A stretch of DNA of 21,344 bases from Candidatus Caccousia avistercoris. GTDB taxonomy: Bacteria; Bacillota; Clostridia; Oscillospirales; Acutalibacteraceae. This document shows, one piece after another, positions 6,526-14,026 of the stretch. Where the stretch lies: contig DVMK01000089.1 in NCBI GenBank assembly GCA_018715025.1, positions 1-21,344 of the forward strand. Direction: 5' to 3'. Position numbers and translations under genes: made by a program. The notes under the pieces are model-generated. The model was given only the letters and a program-made list of their open reading frames with translations. It made no database searches and had not been told where the DNA came from. The stretch's first letter is position 1. Each line of letters begins with the position of its first letter.

Positions 6526-7644
6526 TTATTCGTCAGAATCCGTCGTAACCGACGCGTCGCCGAACACGAAATCCACCAGGCTCTGGCTGCAGGCCTCCCG
6601 GTCGGGCACCAGCACCGCGGCGCGGCTGTTCCCGATCATCACATAGGTGGAGTCGTACTGGCCGTCCCCCGGCACGCGCATCTGGTACATGTCGTAGTTC
6701 AGGTAGGTGAGGGCGTTGGCCGCCAGGCTGAGAATATAGTTGCGGCTCATGTTGGTCTGGATTAAATTCAGAGTATTATACAGAACGTTATTGATTGTGC
6801 CGATGTCGGAATTTTTAAACTTGTTCACAATACTTTCGATCACGTTCCGCTGCCGCTGGGTTCGCTCAAAATCGTCGCCGATGGCCCGGATGCGGCTGTA
6901 GTACCTGGCCTGGGCGCCGCTGAGGGTGTAGGTGCCCTCGCCCAGGTTCCACCGGGGGTCGCCGGAATACTGGTTGATCAGGTTGGCCTCGGCCTGGGTG
7001 AGGGTGATTTCCACCCCGCCCATGGCGTCGATGATCTCGTTGAAGGCGGAGAAATCCACCACCACCCAGCGGTCGATGTCGATGCCGAAGTTGGCCTCGA
7101 TGGTGCTCACCAGCAGGGAGGGCCCGCCCATGGAATAGGCGGTGTTGATGCGGTTGGAGCTTTTGCCGGGAATGGCCACGTACATGTCGCGCATGAACGA
7201 GGTCACCTTCAGCTGCTGGTGGCGGGTGTCCAGGGTAAGGAGCATCATACTGTCGGTGCGGCCGGGGTCGTTGGGCTGGTAGTCGTCCACCCCCATGAGA
7301 AGGATGTTCACCACCATGTCGTCCCGGTACAGGCCGTTCACCAGCTTCAGGCCCTCGTTGTCGGGCTCGGTGATGCCCGGCACAGCGGCAGACTGGGTTC
7401 CTTCCTCCGCGCTGCTGGCGTCGTCGGCCACCGTGCTGATGAAGGGGTTGTCCCCCTGGCCCTGCTCGTCCACCACCACGTTGATGCGCCCCAGCATGGA
7501 GTCGGCGTACACGCAGCCGATGCCTGCCACCAGAAGCACCACGCTCAGGCACAGCACCAGCACGTTCCGCACGGCGGCCTTTTTCGTGGGCCGCCGCCTG
7601 GTTTTCAGGTGGCGTTTGTTTTTCTCTTCCAAGGTTTCTCTCAT
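6526..7644 (-). CDS. LytR-CpsA-Psr (LCP) family cell-wall polymer ligase
   Basis: Encodes 372 residues. The N-terminus is cytoplasmic and very basic (HLKTRRRPTKK), followed by one membrane helix at about residues 27-48 and an extracellular LCP domain. Family signatures are present: NILLMGVDDYQPNDPGRTDSMM, the arginine motif SFMRDMYVAIPG, and YYSRIRAIGDDFERTQRQR with the lipid-phosphate-contacting arginines. LCP enzymes transfer undecaprenyl-phosphate-linked teichoic acid or capsule onto peptidoglycan. The ATG overlaps the stop codon of the upstream HD nucleotidase by four bases (ATGA), so the two are coupled and should share the promoter at 8325-8353. The polymer attached cannot be told from sequence. 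Confidence 0.95.
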   Translation of the reverse strand: MRETLEEKNKRHLKTRRRPTKKAAVRNVLVLCLSVVLLVAGIGCVYADSMLGRINVVVDEQGQGDNPFISTVADDASSAEEGTQSAAVPGITEPDNEGLKLVNGLYRDDMVVNILLMGVDDYQPNDPGRTDSMMLLTLDTRHQQLKVTSFMRDMYVAIPGKSSNRINTAYSMGGPSLLVSTIEANFGIDIDRWVVVDFSAFNEIIDAMGGVEITLTQAEANLINQYSGDPRWNLGEGTYTLSGAQARYYSRIRAIGDDFERTQRQRNVIESIVNKFKNSDIGTINNVLYNTLNLIQTNMSRNYILSLAANALTYLNYDMYQMRVPGDGQYDSTYVMIGNSRAAVLVPDREACSQSLVDFVFGDASVTTDSDE

Positions 7645-8273
7645 AAGGTGTCGGCTCCTTCCTCTTTGTCAGGCGAAGCGGCGCTCTGCCGGTTCTCCTG
7701 TTCGTCCAGGGTCAGGCTGTAGGATGGGAGAAACTCCTGCAGGAAGCAGTCGGCCTCCGGCAGATGCATCTCCTCCACAGCGCGGCGGAGCGTTTTCTCC
7801 GCCTGAGAAAATTCCAGGTTGCCCGCCCGGCGCTCTTCCACGCACTTAATCAGCGCAGAAAGCTTGTCCGCCGCCTTCACCAGGCGGCGCAGCTCTTCCT
7901 CGCCGGGGCCGCCCTCTTCCAGCAGGGGGCGGTAGGCGGGGCGCAGGCCCGGGGGCAGAAGGCGCAGCAGGCGTTCCCGGGCTGCCTGCTCTGCCTGGCC
8001 GTAAGCGCCCCGCAGGGCCGGGTTGTCATATTTTACCGGCGTGGGCAGGTCGCCGGTGAAAATTTCAGAAGCGTCGTGGAACAGGGCCAGGGCGGCGGCC
8101 CGTTCGGGGGAAACACGGCCCCCGAACCGCTGGTTCCGCAGCAGCGCCAGGGCATGGGCCAGCACAGCGGTTTCGTAGCTGTGCTCGTACAGGTTTTCCT
8201 CCCTGGTACACCGCATCAGGCCCCAGCGGCGGATATGCTTCATGCGGGAAAGGACGGCGAAAAAATGGGACAC
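7641..8273 (-). CDS. YfbR-like 5'-deoxynucleotidase (HD domain)
   Basis: Encodes 210 residues from a GTG at 8273 with AAGGAGGTG upstream. A longer frame reaches 8363 but runs into the promoter at 8325-8353. HD-domain residues are all present: Arg16-Trp17, His31, His66-Asp67, Glu70, Asp75 and Asp135. Their spacing is the same as in E. coli YfbR as I recall it, whose active site uses R18, W19, H33, H68/D69, E72, D77 and D137. The expected reaction is metal-dependent dephosphorylation of deoxynucleoside 5'-monophosphates. The C-terminal tail (about 25 residues) is low-complexity and acidic. It is the first gene of a two-gene unit with the LCP ligase; a functional link between them is not evident. 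Confidence 0.9.
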   Translation of the reverse strand: MSHFFAVLSRMKHIRRWGLMRCTREENLYEHSYETAVLAHALALLRNQRFGGRVSPERAAALALFHDASEIFTGDLPTPVKYDNPALRGAYGQAEQAARERLLRLLPPGLRPAYRPLLEEGGPGEEELRRLVKAADKLSALIKCVEERRAGNLEFSQAEKTLRRAVEEMHLPEADCFLQEFLPSYSLTLDEQENRQSAASPDKEEGADTL

Positions 8274-8324
8274 GGCCGCGCACCTCCTTGGGGCTTTCTG
8301 CCGGAAACCGGCGCTTTCTTTCCT

Positions 8325-8353
8325 ATCATAAGGGAATCGGCGGGATTTTGCAA
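8325..8353 (-). promoter_or_regulatory. Sigma-A-type promoter for the HD nucleotidase-LCP unit
   Basis: Minus strand: -35 TTGCAA at 8348-8353, exactly 17 bases of spacer, -10 TATGAT at 8325-8330. The predicted start near 8318 leaves a ~45-base leader to the GTG at 8273. Confidence 0.75.
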
Positions 8354-8393
8354 GCACCGTCACAGTTTTTTAACTTTTTCTTTCTGCAGCATT

Positions 8394-8403
8394 GTGCTAT
8401 AAT
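8394..8403 (+). promoter_or_regulatory. Extended -10 promoter pointing into the repeat region
   Basis: Plus strand GTGCTATAAT: a perfect TATAAT at 8398-8403 with a TG one base upstream of it (extended -10). The -35 region is T-rich without a good hexamer. The predicted start near 8410 would place a 7-bp hairpin (AACCTTA/TAAGGTT, 8411-8429) at the very 5' end of the RNA. The next plus-strand gene starts at 9176, so the transcript would have a ~765-base non-coding leader or be a separate RNA. Confidence 0.55.
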
Positions 8404-8429
8404 AACCTCGAACCTTAGGGAGTAAGGTT

Positions 8430-8507
8430 GTGCCGCGGCAAAGCCGCGTCACGCGTCGAACGACATATTTACGGGATGGCGTTCCCGTAAATATATCGTT
8501 CGCGCTG
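8430..8507. repeat. Two-hairpin modular repeat, copy 1
   Basis: Hairpin 1 (8430-8452) has 10-position arms starting GTG and ending CAC around an AAA loop, with one mismatch. A GCGT linker follows. Hairpin 2 (8457-8502) has 20-base arms, left 8457-8476 and right 8483-8502, with one mismatch (a G-U pair if transcribed from the minus strand) and a 6-base loop. The unit ends in CGCTG. Copies 2 and 3 keep the same order, linker and outer CGAA/TTCG bases. Confidence 0.85.
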
Positions 8508-8599
8508 CTCCCATTTTTCCTAGGTGAAACAGCTGACCCGCCGCAGGCGGCAGATGTTGCCCACTTGCTTCCAGCGAGCCGTACCCCTAAAAATGCGGA

Positions 8600-8633
8600 G
8601 GAACTTTCGCAATCCTAAGATTGCGAGTGTTCC
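8600..8633. repeat. Imperfect 15-bp hairpin with CTAA loop
   Basis: Arms 8600-8614 and 8619-8633 pair except for a 2-by-2 internal mismatch at stem positions 6-7. The same position is mismatched in hairpin 2 of repeat copy 3. Flanking CCCCT/AGGGG can extend the structure. Confidence 0.7.
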
Positions 8634-8641
8634 TGTAAAGG

Positions 8642-8680
8642 GGCTGGCGTTTAGTGCCGCCTAAGCGGCACAAGCCAGCC
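8642..8680. repeat. Bulged 14-bp hairpin with CTAA loop
   Basis: GGCTGGC (8642-8648) pairs with GCCAGCC (8674-8680) and GTGCCGC (8654-8660) pairs with GCGGCAC (8665-8671). An asymmetric internal loop (GTTTA against AA) separates them, and the terminal loop is CTAA. Confidence 0.7.
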
Positions 8681-8690
8681 GAAGCGCAGT

Positions 8691-8768
8691 GTGGCGCGGC
8701 GAAGCCGCACCACGCGTCGAACGACATATTTCCGGGGTAACGTCCCCGTAAATATATCGTTCGCGCTG
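8691..8768. repeat. Two-hairpin modular repeat, copy 2
   Basis: Hairpin 1 occupies 8691-8713 (loop GAA), the linker GCGT 8714-8717, and hairpin 2 8718-8763 with a 6-base loop, followed by CGCTG. Relative to copy 1, hairpin 1 differs mainly in mid-stem and still has only one unpaired position. The end of hairpin 2 near its loop has changed (CGGGG/CCCCG instead of CGGGA/TCCCG), again keeping complementarity. Confidence 0.85.
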
Positions 8769-8805
8769 CCCTACTTTTCCCAGGCAGGACAGCCCCTGGG
8801 GTCGC

Positions 8806-8864
8806 GGGGGCGCCGTGTGCCGGTGGCACACAAACAAGGCGCCGACCGGAGCGGCAGCGGAGAC
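8806..8864 (-). repeat. Bulged-hairpin module, copy A (inverted)
   Basis: The reverse complement of this 59-base stretch matches 15288-15346 at 55 of 59 positions. It folds as GGCGCC pairing with GGCGCC, an unpaired TTGTTT on one side, and a 7-bp hairpin GTGTGCC/GGCACAC with an ACC loop (8815-8831). Two of the four differences from the other copy form a compensatory T-A to C-G change in the hairpin. Confidence 0.85.
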
Positions 8865-8886
8865 TCGGGCCCCCCGCGAATCTTTG

Positions 8887-8914
8887 CATACTTTCTTTTC
8901 GTCAAGAAAGTATG
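8887..8914. other. Perfect 11-bp hairpin
   Basis: CATACTTTCTT (8887-8897) pairs perfectly with AAGAAAGTATG (8904-8914) around a TTCGTC loop. No U-tract follows on either strand. It is adjacent to the bulged-hairpin module, as the CCACCTTTT hairpin is at 15356-15375. Confidence 0.65.
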
Positions 8915-8974
8915 GCCCGCCGCGGCGAGCGGCAGAGTAAAAACTAGATGAAATGAAAGCAAGTGCATAACAGA

Positions 8975-9052
8975 AAAAACGCGGGCGGCAGGCCGCCTGC
9001 TCCCCCTTGGCCCAGGCGGCCGGAGGACGCAGGGCGCGATCTGCTCACCGCA
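8975..9052 (+). repeat. Direct repeat unit 1 upstream of yfhO
   Basis: This 78-base unit recurs at 9081-9159, a period of 106 bases, with roughly 90% identity by eye. Both units start AAAAACGCGGGCGGCAGG and end GCGCGATCTGCTCACCGCA. Only two units are present, so it is a tandem duplication and not an array. Confidence 0.85.
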
Positions 9053-9080
9053 CAGCCGGGAACCTGAACAACACTACATG

Positions 9081-9159
9081 AAAAACGCGGGCGGCAGGCT
9101 GCCTGCTCCCCCCAGGCCAAAGCGGCCGGGAGGACGCAGGGCGCGATCTGCTCACCGCA
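9081..9159 (+). repeat. Direct repeat unit 2 upstream of yfhO
   Basis: Second unit of the duplication. It ends six bases before the yfhO ribosome binding site (GGAGGA, 9165-9170), so it forms the proximal leader of that gene. A degenerate relative (GGCGGCCGAAGGGG through CAGGGCGCG) may precede the next gene at about 11723-11748, but the match is short. Confidence 0.8.
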
Positions 9160-9175
9160 GGTGCGGAGGAAAGAT

Positions 9176-11677
9176 ATGCCCTTTGAAGCGATTTCAGGGA
9201 AAATAAAAGAGCGGATGCGGGACAATTATCTGTGGAGATCCTTTTTCTTCTCCTTTGCCGTATCCTTCCTCTTTTTCATTCCCTTTATTATTTTCGACAA
9301 CGGATACTTTTTATTCTACGGGGATTTCAACGTACAGCAGGTCCCCTTCTACCAGATGTGCCACGACGCCATCCGCAGCGGGAACATCGGCTGGAGCTGG
9401 ACCACCGACCTGGGGGCCAACTTCATTGGCTCGTACAGCTTTTACCTTCTGGGCAGCCCCTTCTTCTGGCTGACGCTGCCCTTCCCCAGCGAGGCGGTGC
9501 CCTACCTGATGGGCCCCCTGCTCATTCTGAAATTCGCCTGCGCGTCCCTCACCGGGTCGCTGTACCTGCGGCGGTATGTCTCCAGAGGGGACGCGGCGGT
9601 GCTGGGGGGCATGCTGTACGCGTTCTCCGGCTTTTCGGTGTACAACATCTTCTTTAACCATTTTCACGAGGCCATTGTGCTCTTCCCCCTCATGCTGTGG
9701 GCGCTGGACGAGTACATGGCCACCCGGCGGCGGGGCATTTTCGCCGTGACGGTGTTCGCCTGCTGCTTTGTGAACTACTACTTTTTTGTGGGGCAGGTGG
9801 TGTTCACCCTGATTTATTTCTTCCTGCGGCTCATCATGCGCTCCTGGCGGCTGAACCTGCGGGACTTTCTGCTGCTGTTCTGCGAGGCCGTCACCGGGGT
9901 GCTCATGTCCTGCGTGCTGCTGGTGCCCACCATTCTGGCGGTCATTCAGAACCCCAGGGTAAACAACCCCCCCGACGGGTGGAACGCCCTGCTGTACGGC
10001 TGGAACCAGCGGTACGTGCACATTCTGGAATGCTTCTTCTTCCCGCCGGACATTCCCGCCCGGCCCAACTTCACCCCCAACAGCGAAGCCAAGTGGGCCT
10101 CGCTGGGCGCCTGGCTGCCCCTGTTCAGCATGACGGGGGTGATCGCCTTCCAGCAGCGCAGGCGGCGGCACTGGCTGAAAACCTTCGTGCCGATCCTGTT
10201 CCTCATGGCCTTTGTGCCGGTTCTGAACTCAGCTTTTCAGCTGTTCAACGCCAGCTACTACGCCCGCTGGTTCTACATGCTCACCCTGATGATGAGCCTG
10301 GCCACCGTCATGGCGGTGGACGACCCCCGCACCGACTGGCGGCGGGCGATCCGCTGGACCCTGGGCATCACCCTGGGCATCGCCCTGCCCATCGGCCTGA
10401 TGCGGCAAACCCAGGAGGTGGACGGGGAAGAGGTGGTCACCTACGGGCTGGAGCAGTACCCCACCCGGTTCTGGAGCTACGTGGCCATCGCCCTGCTGAG
10501 CCTCACCCTGCTGGCCATTGTGCTGAAATGGCGGCGGCGCGACAAAAAGAAATTCCTGCGGTACGCCATGTGCGGCGTTTCGGTCATTACGGTGGTGTAC
10601 GCCGCCTTCTTCATCGCCCTGGGCAAAACCCAAAGCGACGACACCCACAAGCACATCATCCCCTACTGCCTGAACGGCGGGGCGGACATTTCCCTGCCCG
10701 ACACAGAAAACTGCCGCATCGACGTGTTCGACGGCATGGACAACCAGGCCATGTTCTGGCAAATCCCCACCATCCAGGCCTTCCACAGCATTGTGCCCGG
10801 CTCTGTGATGGAATTCTACCCCACCATCGGCGTGCAGCGCGACGTGGGTTCCCGGCCTGAGGTGAAATATTACGGCCTGCGGGGGCTTACCTCCTGCCGG
10901 TGGCTGTTCGACCCGGTGGCCACCGGGGAACGGTTCAGCGGCGACGACGGCAGCTCCCCCCAAATGCCGGGCTGGACGTACTACGCCACCCAGAACGGCT
11001 TCGACATCTGGGAAAATCAGTATTACATCCCCATGGGATTTTCCTACGACTATTACATTACCCGGGAGGAGTACGACGCCGTCAGCCAGGACAACCGGCA
11101 CCTGCTTCTGCTGAAGGCCCTGGTGCTCACCGAGGAGCAGGCGGAAAAATACGGCGATCTTCTGCAGCATGTGGATTCCCTCTCCCTTCCGGAGGAGGGC
11201 GGCGTTCCCGGCATTTCAGAGGAGAGCGGCGCCCGGCAGGGCTCTGACATTTCCTTTGTGTACAGCGAGGAGGCCTACTACCAGGACTGCCTGGACCGGC
11301 GCTCCATGTCCTGCAGCTCCTTTTCCCGGGACAACGGGGGCTTTTCCGCCACCTTCACCTCAGAAAAGGAACGGCTGGTGTTCTTCAGCGTGCCCTGGGA
11401 GGGGGGCTGGAGCGCCACCGTGAACGGCGAGCCCGTGGAAATTGAGAAGGTGAACGTGGGCTTCATGGCGGTGAAGGTGCCCGCGGGCACCAGCGAAATC
11501 CGCTTTACCTACCGCACCCCGGGCCTGCTGTTCGGCGCAGGGGTGACGGTGGCCGGCGTGCTCATTCTGCTGCTTTACCTGCGGCTGTCCCGGGGGGCTT
11601 CCCGCCCGGGCCCCCGCACAGCAGAGCGGAAACGGCTCCGCCTGGCCCGGCGGGAGGAGAAGGAGCTGCTCCCGTAA
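9176..11677 (+). CDS. yfhO: YfhO-family polytopic membrane protein
   Basis: Encodes 833 residues from the ATG at 9176, which has GGAGGA five bases upstream; an in-frame GTG at 9161 overlaps the repeat and lacks a site. It has a long multi-helix membrane region (about 12 helices in the first ~480 residues) starting with an aromatic helix and the loop GDFNVQQVPFYQM, then an extracellular globular part, then a last helix near the C-terminus. The extracellular end contains W-SATVNGEPVEIEKVNVGFMAVKVPAG, a typical YfhO C-terminal beta-domain. YfhO proteins are GT-C-fold glycosyltransferases that use undecaprenyl-phosphate sugars, in B. subtilis and Listeria to glycosylate lipoteichoic acid outside the membrane. 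The next gene encodes the matching CsbB-type enzyme. Confidence 0.93.
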   Translation: MPFEAISGKIKERMRDNYLWRSFFFSFAVSFLFFIPFIIFDNGYFLFYGDFNVQQVPFYQMCHDAIRSGNIGWSWTTDLGANFIGSYSFYLLGSPFFWLTLPFPSEAVPYLMGPLLILKFACASLTGSLYLRRYVSRGDAAVLGGMLYAFSGFSVYNIFFNHFHEAIVLFPLMLWALDEYMATRRRGIFAVTVFACCFVNYYFFVGQVVFTLIYFFLRLIMRSWRLNLRDFLLLFCEAVTGVLMSCVLLVPTILAVIQNPRVNNPPDGWNALLYGWNQRYVHILECFFFPPDIPARPNFTPNSEAKWASLGAWLPLFSMTGVIAFQQRRRRHWLKTFVPILFLMAFVPVLNSAFQLFNASYYARWFYMLTLMMSLATVMAVDDPRTDWRRAIRWTLGITLGIALPIGLMRQTQEVDGEEVVTYGLEQYPTRFWSYVAIALLSLTLLAIVLKWRRRDKKKFLRYAMCGVSVITVVYAAFFIALGKTQSDDTHKHIIPYCLNGGADISLPDTENCRIDVFDGMDNQAMFWQIPTIQAFHSIVPGSVMEFYPTIGVQRDVGSRPEVKYYGLRGLTSCRWLFDPVATGERFSGDDGSSPQMPGWTYYATQNGFDIWENQYYIPMGFSYDYYITREEYDAVSQDNRHLLLLKALVLTEEQAEKYGDLLQHVDSLSLPEEGGVPGISEESGARQGSDISFVYSEEAYYQDCLDRRSMSCSSFSRDNGGFSATFTSEKERLVFFSVPWEGGWSATVNGEPVEIEKVNVGFMAVKVPAGTSEIRFTYRTPGLLFGAGVTVAGVLILLLYLRLSRGASRPGPRTAERKRLRLARREEKELLP

Positions 11678-11773
11678 GCCTGCCGCGCCGCAGGAAAAAG
11701 ACCGGCGCGCCCGCCCGGCCCCGGCGGCCGAAGGGGACAGGGCGCGCGATAATTTGGGAAGGGGGAAACGGAA

Positions 11774-12757
11774 TTGCCCACTGTCTATTTGGTAGTTCCC
11801 TGCTATAACGAGGAGGAGGTCCTGCCGGAAACCGTGCGGCAGCTGACAGAAAAGCTGGCCTCTATGGAGAAACGGGGCCTGGCGGACGAAAAAAGCCGCA
11901 TGCTTCTGGTGGACGACGGCAGCCGGGACGCCACCTGGAGCCTGATCCAGAAATTTTCGCAGGAAAACCCGCGGGTATGCGGCCTGAAGCTGGCCCACAA
12001 CCGGGGGCACCAGAACGCCCTGCTGGCGGGCCTTATGACGGCGCGCCAATACGCCGACTGCGCCGTCAGCCTGGACGCCGACCTGCAGGACGACGTGGAC
12101 GTGATCGACCAGTTTGTCCAGAAATTCCAGGAGGGCTGCGACGTGGTGTACGGGGTGCGCAACAAGCGGGAAACCGACACCTTCTTCAAGCGCACCACCG
12201 CCCAGGGCTTTTACCGGTTTTTGAAGCTGCTGGGGGTGGAGGTGGTGTACAACCACGCGGATTACCGGCTGATGAGCCGCCGCGCCCTGGACGCCCTTTC
12301 CGAGTACCGGGAGACGAACCTGTTTCTGCGGGGGATTGTGCCCCTCATCGGCTACCGCAGCGACTATGTGTACTACGACCGGAAGGAGCGCTTCGCCGGG
12401 GAATCCAAGTACCCACTGAAAAAGATGCTCTCCTTCGCCCTGGACGGGGTCACCTCCTTCAGCGTGAAGCCGCTGAAGTTCATCTCCTCCCTGGGCATCC
12501 TGGTTTCGCTGGGCAGCGTGCTGGGGCTGCTGTACGCCCTTATCTCCCACTTTACAGGCCACACGGTGGAGGGGTGGACGGCCATTGTGTGCTCTATCTG
12601 GCTGCTGGGGGGCATTCAGCTTCTGTGCGTGGGGGTGGTGGGCACCTACGTGGGCAAAATTTACAGCGAGGTGAAGGCCCGCCCCCGCTACCGCATAGAG
12701 CAGGAAACCGGCCGCCTGGAGCCCCGCACTGGACAACCGGGCGAAAAGGGGCTATAA
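11774..12757 (+). CDS. CsbB/GtrB-like polyprenyl-phosphate glycosyltransferase (GT2)
   Basis: Encodes 327 residues from a TTG at 11774 behind an AAGGGGG site; no better start is visible. The GT-A fold signature VVPCYNEEEVLP is at residues 7-18, LLVDDGSRDAT at 44-54, and the metal-binding DAD at 101-103. Two C-terminal membrane helices (about 236-258 and 268-295) follow, as in CsbB/GtrB/DPM-like enzymes (~330 residues). The expected reaction is transfer of a sugar from a nucleotide donor to undecaprenyl phosphate on the cytoplasmic face. It lies 96 bases after yfhO, consistent with supplying its lipid-linked donor; the sugar is GlcNAc in B. subtilis and unknown here. The promoter of the next gene is embedded in its 3' end. 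Confidence 0.93.
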   Translation: MPTVYLVVPCYNEEEVLPETVRQLTEKLASMEKRGLADEKSRMLLVDDGSRDATWSLIQKFSQENPRVCGLKLAHNRGHQNALLAGLMTARQYADCAVSLDADLQDDVDVIDQFVQKFQEGCDVVYGVRNKRETDTFFKRTTAQGFYRFLKLLGVEVVYNHADYRLMSRRALDALSEYRETNLFLRGIVPLIGYRSDYVYYDRKERFAGESKYPLKKMLSFALDGVTSFSVKPLKFISSLGILVSLGSVLGLLYALISHFTGHTVEGWTAIVCSIWLLGGIQLLCVGVVGTYVGKIYSEVKARPRYRIEQETGRLEPRTGQPGEKGL

Positions 12758-12758
12758 T
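12730..12758 (+). promoter_or_regulatory. Sigma-A-type promoter for the lipoprotein gene
   Basis: -35 TGGACA at 12730-12735, 17-base spacer, -10 TATAAT at 12753-12758 (overlapping the glycosyltransferase stop codon). The predicted start near 12765 gives a ~70-base leader to 12835. Confidence 0.7.
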
Positions 12759-12834
12759 AATTCCGTTTGCGGCAGAACCCGTTTCCGCCGTGAAAAACTT
12801 TGGAAAATTCATCGAACCTGAGGTGTTGACAAGC

Positions 12835-13932
12835 ATGAAAAGAAAACACAGAATCGCGGCGGCGGCCCTGGCAGCCGCCCTTCTGGCCGGCGCCGCCGGC
12901 TGTTCCAACGCAGACCAGAGCTGGTGCGCCCAGCGGGGGGACGAAACCCTGCCGGTGGGCGTGTACGTGGTGAACCTGTACACCTCCATCAGCACCGCCC
13001 AGAACCAGGAAGGGGTGGACAGCTCCGTCAGCCTGCTGGAGCAGCAGATCGACGGCCAGCCCGCGGAGCAGTGGATTCAGAACCGGGCCCTGCTGGGGAT
13101 TAAGGAGTATTTTTACCTGAAGGATCAGCTGGACGCGCTGGGCGCCCCCCTCACCGACGACGAGCAGACCGAGGCGGAGTCCCTGGCCAATTCCATGTGG
13201 ACCATTGTGCCGGATTCCGTGAAAAAGTACGTGGCCCAGGATTCCTTCACCATCGCATACGGCGAGACCAGCCGCATGCTTTCCAAGCTGTTTGACCTGA
13301 CCTACGGGGAGGGCGGCTCCCAGGAGGTTTCACAGGAAGATCTGCAGGAGTATTTCGAGGGCGATTACTATGATTTCGATTACCTGTTCTCCTCCCTGGC
13401 CTACAAGGCCACCACCGAGATCTCCGGCGACGAGGAGCAGCAGATGACCGACGAGGAGAGCGCCGAGCGCAAAGCCCTGTTTGAGGATTACGCCAGCCAG
13501 ATCCAGGCGGGCACCATGACCATGGAGGACGCCGCCGAGGATTTCGGCACCCTGATTTCCGCCGCCGAGGACCAGCTGTACCACCGCACCCTGGACAGCG
13601 CCGCCGTGGAAGCCAGCTTCCCCGAGGCGATCAAAACCAACCTGGACGAAATGGCGGACGGCGAGGTGCGCTGCTTTGAGGTGTCGGGCCTCAGCGACGG
13701 CGTGGTGGTTCTGCGGAAGAACTCCATTGCCGACGCGGCCGAAGAATACCTGGCGGACGAAGCCAACCGGAACACCCTGCTCACCGCCATGAAGTCCGAC
13801 GAATTTACCGCCAGTGTGGAAGCCGCCGCGGACGCCTACTCCGGCGTTACCTTCAACGACGAGGCCATCCGCCAGTACAGCGCTTCCCAGTTCTACACCT
13901 TCACCCCCTCCTCCAGCTCAGCCGCAGGCTGA
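12835..13932 (+). CDS. Secreted lipoprotein, possible SurA/PrsA-type foldase
   Basis: Encodes 365 residues from ATG at 12835 with a GAGGTG site. It has a basic start MKRKHR, an alanine/leucine-rich hydrophobic stretch and a lipobox-like AGAAGC with Cys23, so it is predicted to be a lipoprotein on the outer face of the membrane. The mature protein is strongly acidic and mostly helical, ending in a serine-rich tail. The arrangement (helical N-terminal segments, TYGEGGSQEVSQEDLQEYFEGDYYDFDYL, then a mixed region) resembles clostridial proteins annotated as SurA-N/peptidylprolyl isomerases, but I see no convincing parvulin catalytic motif. Function as a chaperone is therefore tentative. It has its own promoter and ends in a bidirectional terminator. 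Confidence 0.75.
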   Translation: MKRKHRIAAAALAAALLAGAAGCSNADQSWCAQRGDETLPVGVYVVNLYTSISTAQNQEGVDSSVSLLEQQIDGQPAEQWIQNRALLGIKEYFYLKDQLDALGAPLTDDEQTEAESLANSMWTIVPDSVKKYVAQDSFTIAYGETSRMLSKLFDLTYGEGGSQEVSQEDLQEYFEGDYYDFDYLFSSLAYKATTEISGDEEQQMTDEESAERKALFEDYASQIQAGTMTMEDAAEDFGTLISAAEDQLYHRTLDSAAVEASFPEAIKTNLDEMADGEVRCFEVSGLSDGVVVLRKNSIADAAEEYLADEANRNTLLTAMKSDEFTASVEAAADAYSGVTFNDEAIRQYSASQFYTFTPSSSSAAG

Positions 13933-13956
13933 CCGCCGGGGGCCTTTCAGACAAAG

Positions 13957-14016
13957 AAAAGCACAGCGCCCACCACGCAGGCAGACCCTGCGCCGGGCGC
14001 TGTGCTTTTTGTTTTT
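13957..14016. terminator. Bidirectional Rho-independent terminator
   Basis: Arms AAAAGCACAGCGCCC (13957-13971) and GGGCGCTGTGCTTTT (13995-14009) pair perfectly over 15 bp. T-rich sequence (TTTTTGTTTTT) follows on the plus strand, and A-rich sequence on the left gives U on the minus strand. It separates the convergent lipoprotein and lactonase genes; the lactonase stop lies just to its right at 14027. Confidence 0.9.
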
Positions 14017-14026
14017 CTCCGCTTCC

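Larger units (their letters stand above)
8404..9164. other. Non-coding, palindrome-rich intergenic region
   Basis: No open frame here has protein-like sequence; the short frames follow the inverted repeats. Contents in order: two copies of a two-hairpin repeat (8430-8507 and 8691-8768) with two further CTAA-loop hairpins between them; an inverted copy of a 59-base bulged-hairpin module (8806-8864); an 11-bp hairpin (8887-8914); and a 106-base-period tandem duplication just before the yfhO ribosome binding site. It resembles an accumulation site for dispersed intergenic elements. Confidence 0.75.

Noticed and set aside
8430..8951. Short frames within the repeat region (62-100 codons)
   Set aside because: They follow the inverted repeats, appear on both strands with similar RSRxTRRTTYxR sequence because of the repeat, and lack ribosome binding sites.
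8975..9159. Possible CRISPR array
   Set aside because: Only two long (78-base) units at a 106-base period, no short spacers of uniform size and no cas genes.
11360..12736. Antisense frame across the glycosyltransferase
   Set aside because: Shadow of the CsbB-like gene and the yfhO 3' end; no recognisable domain.
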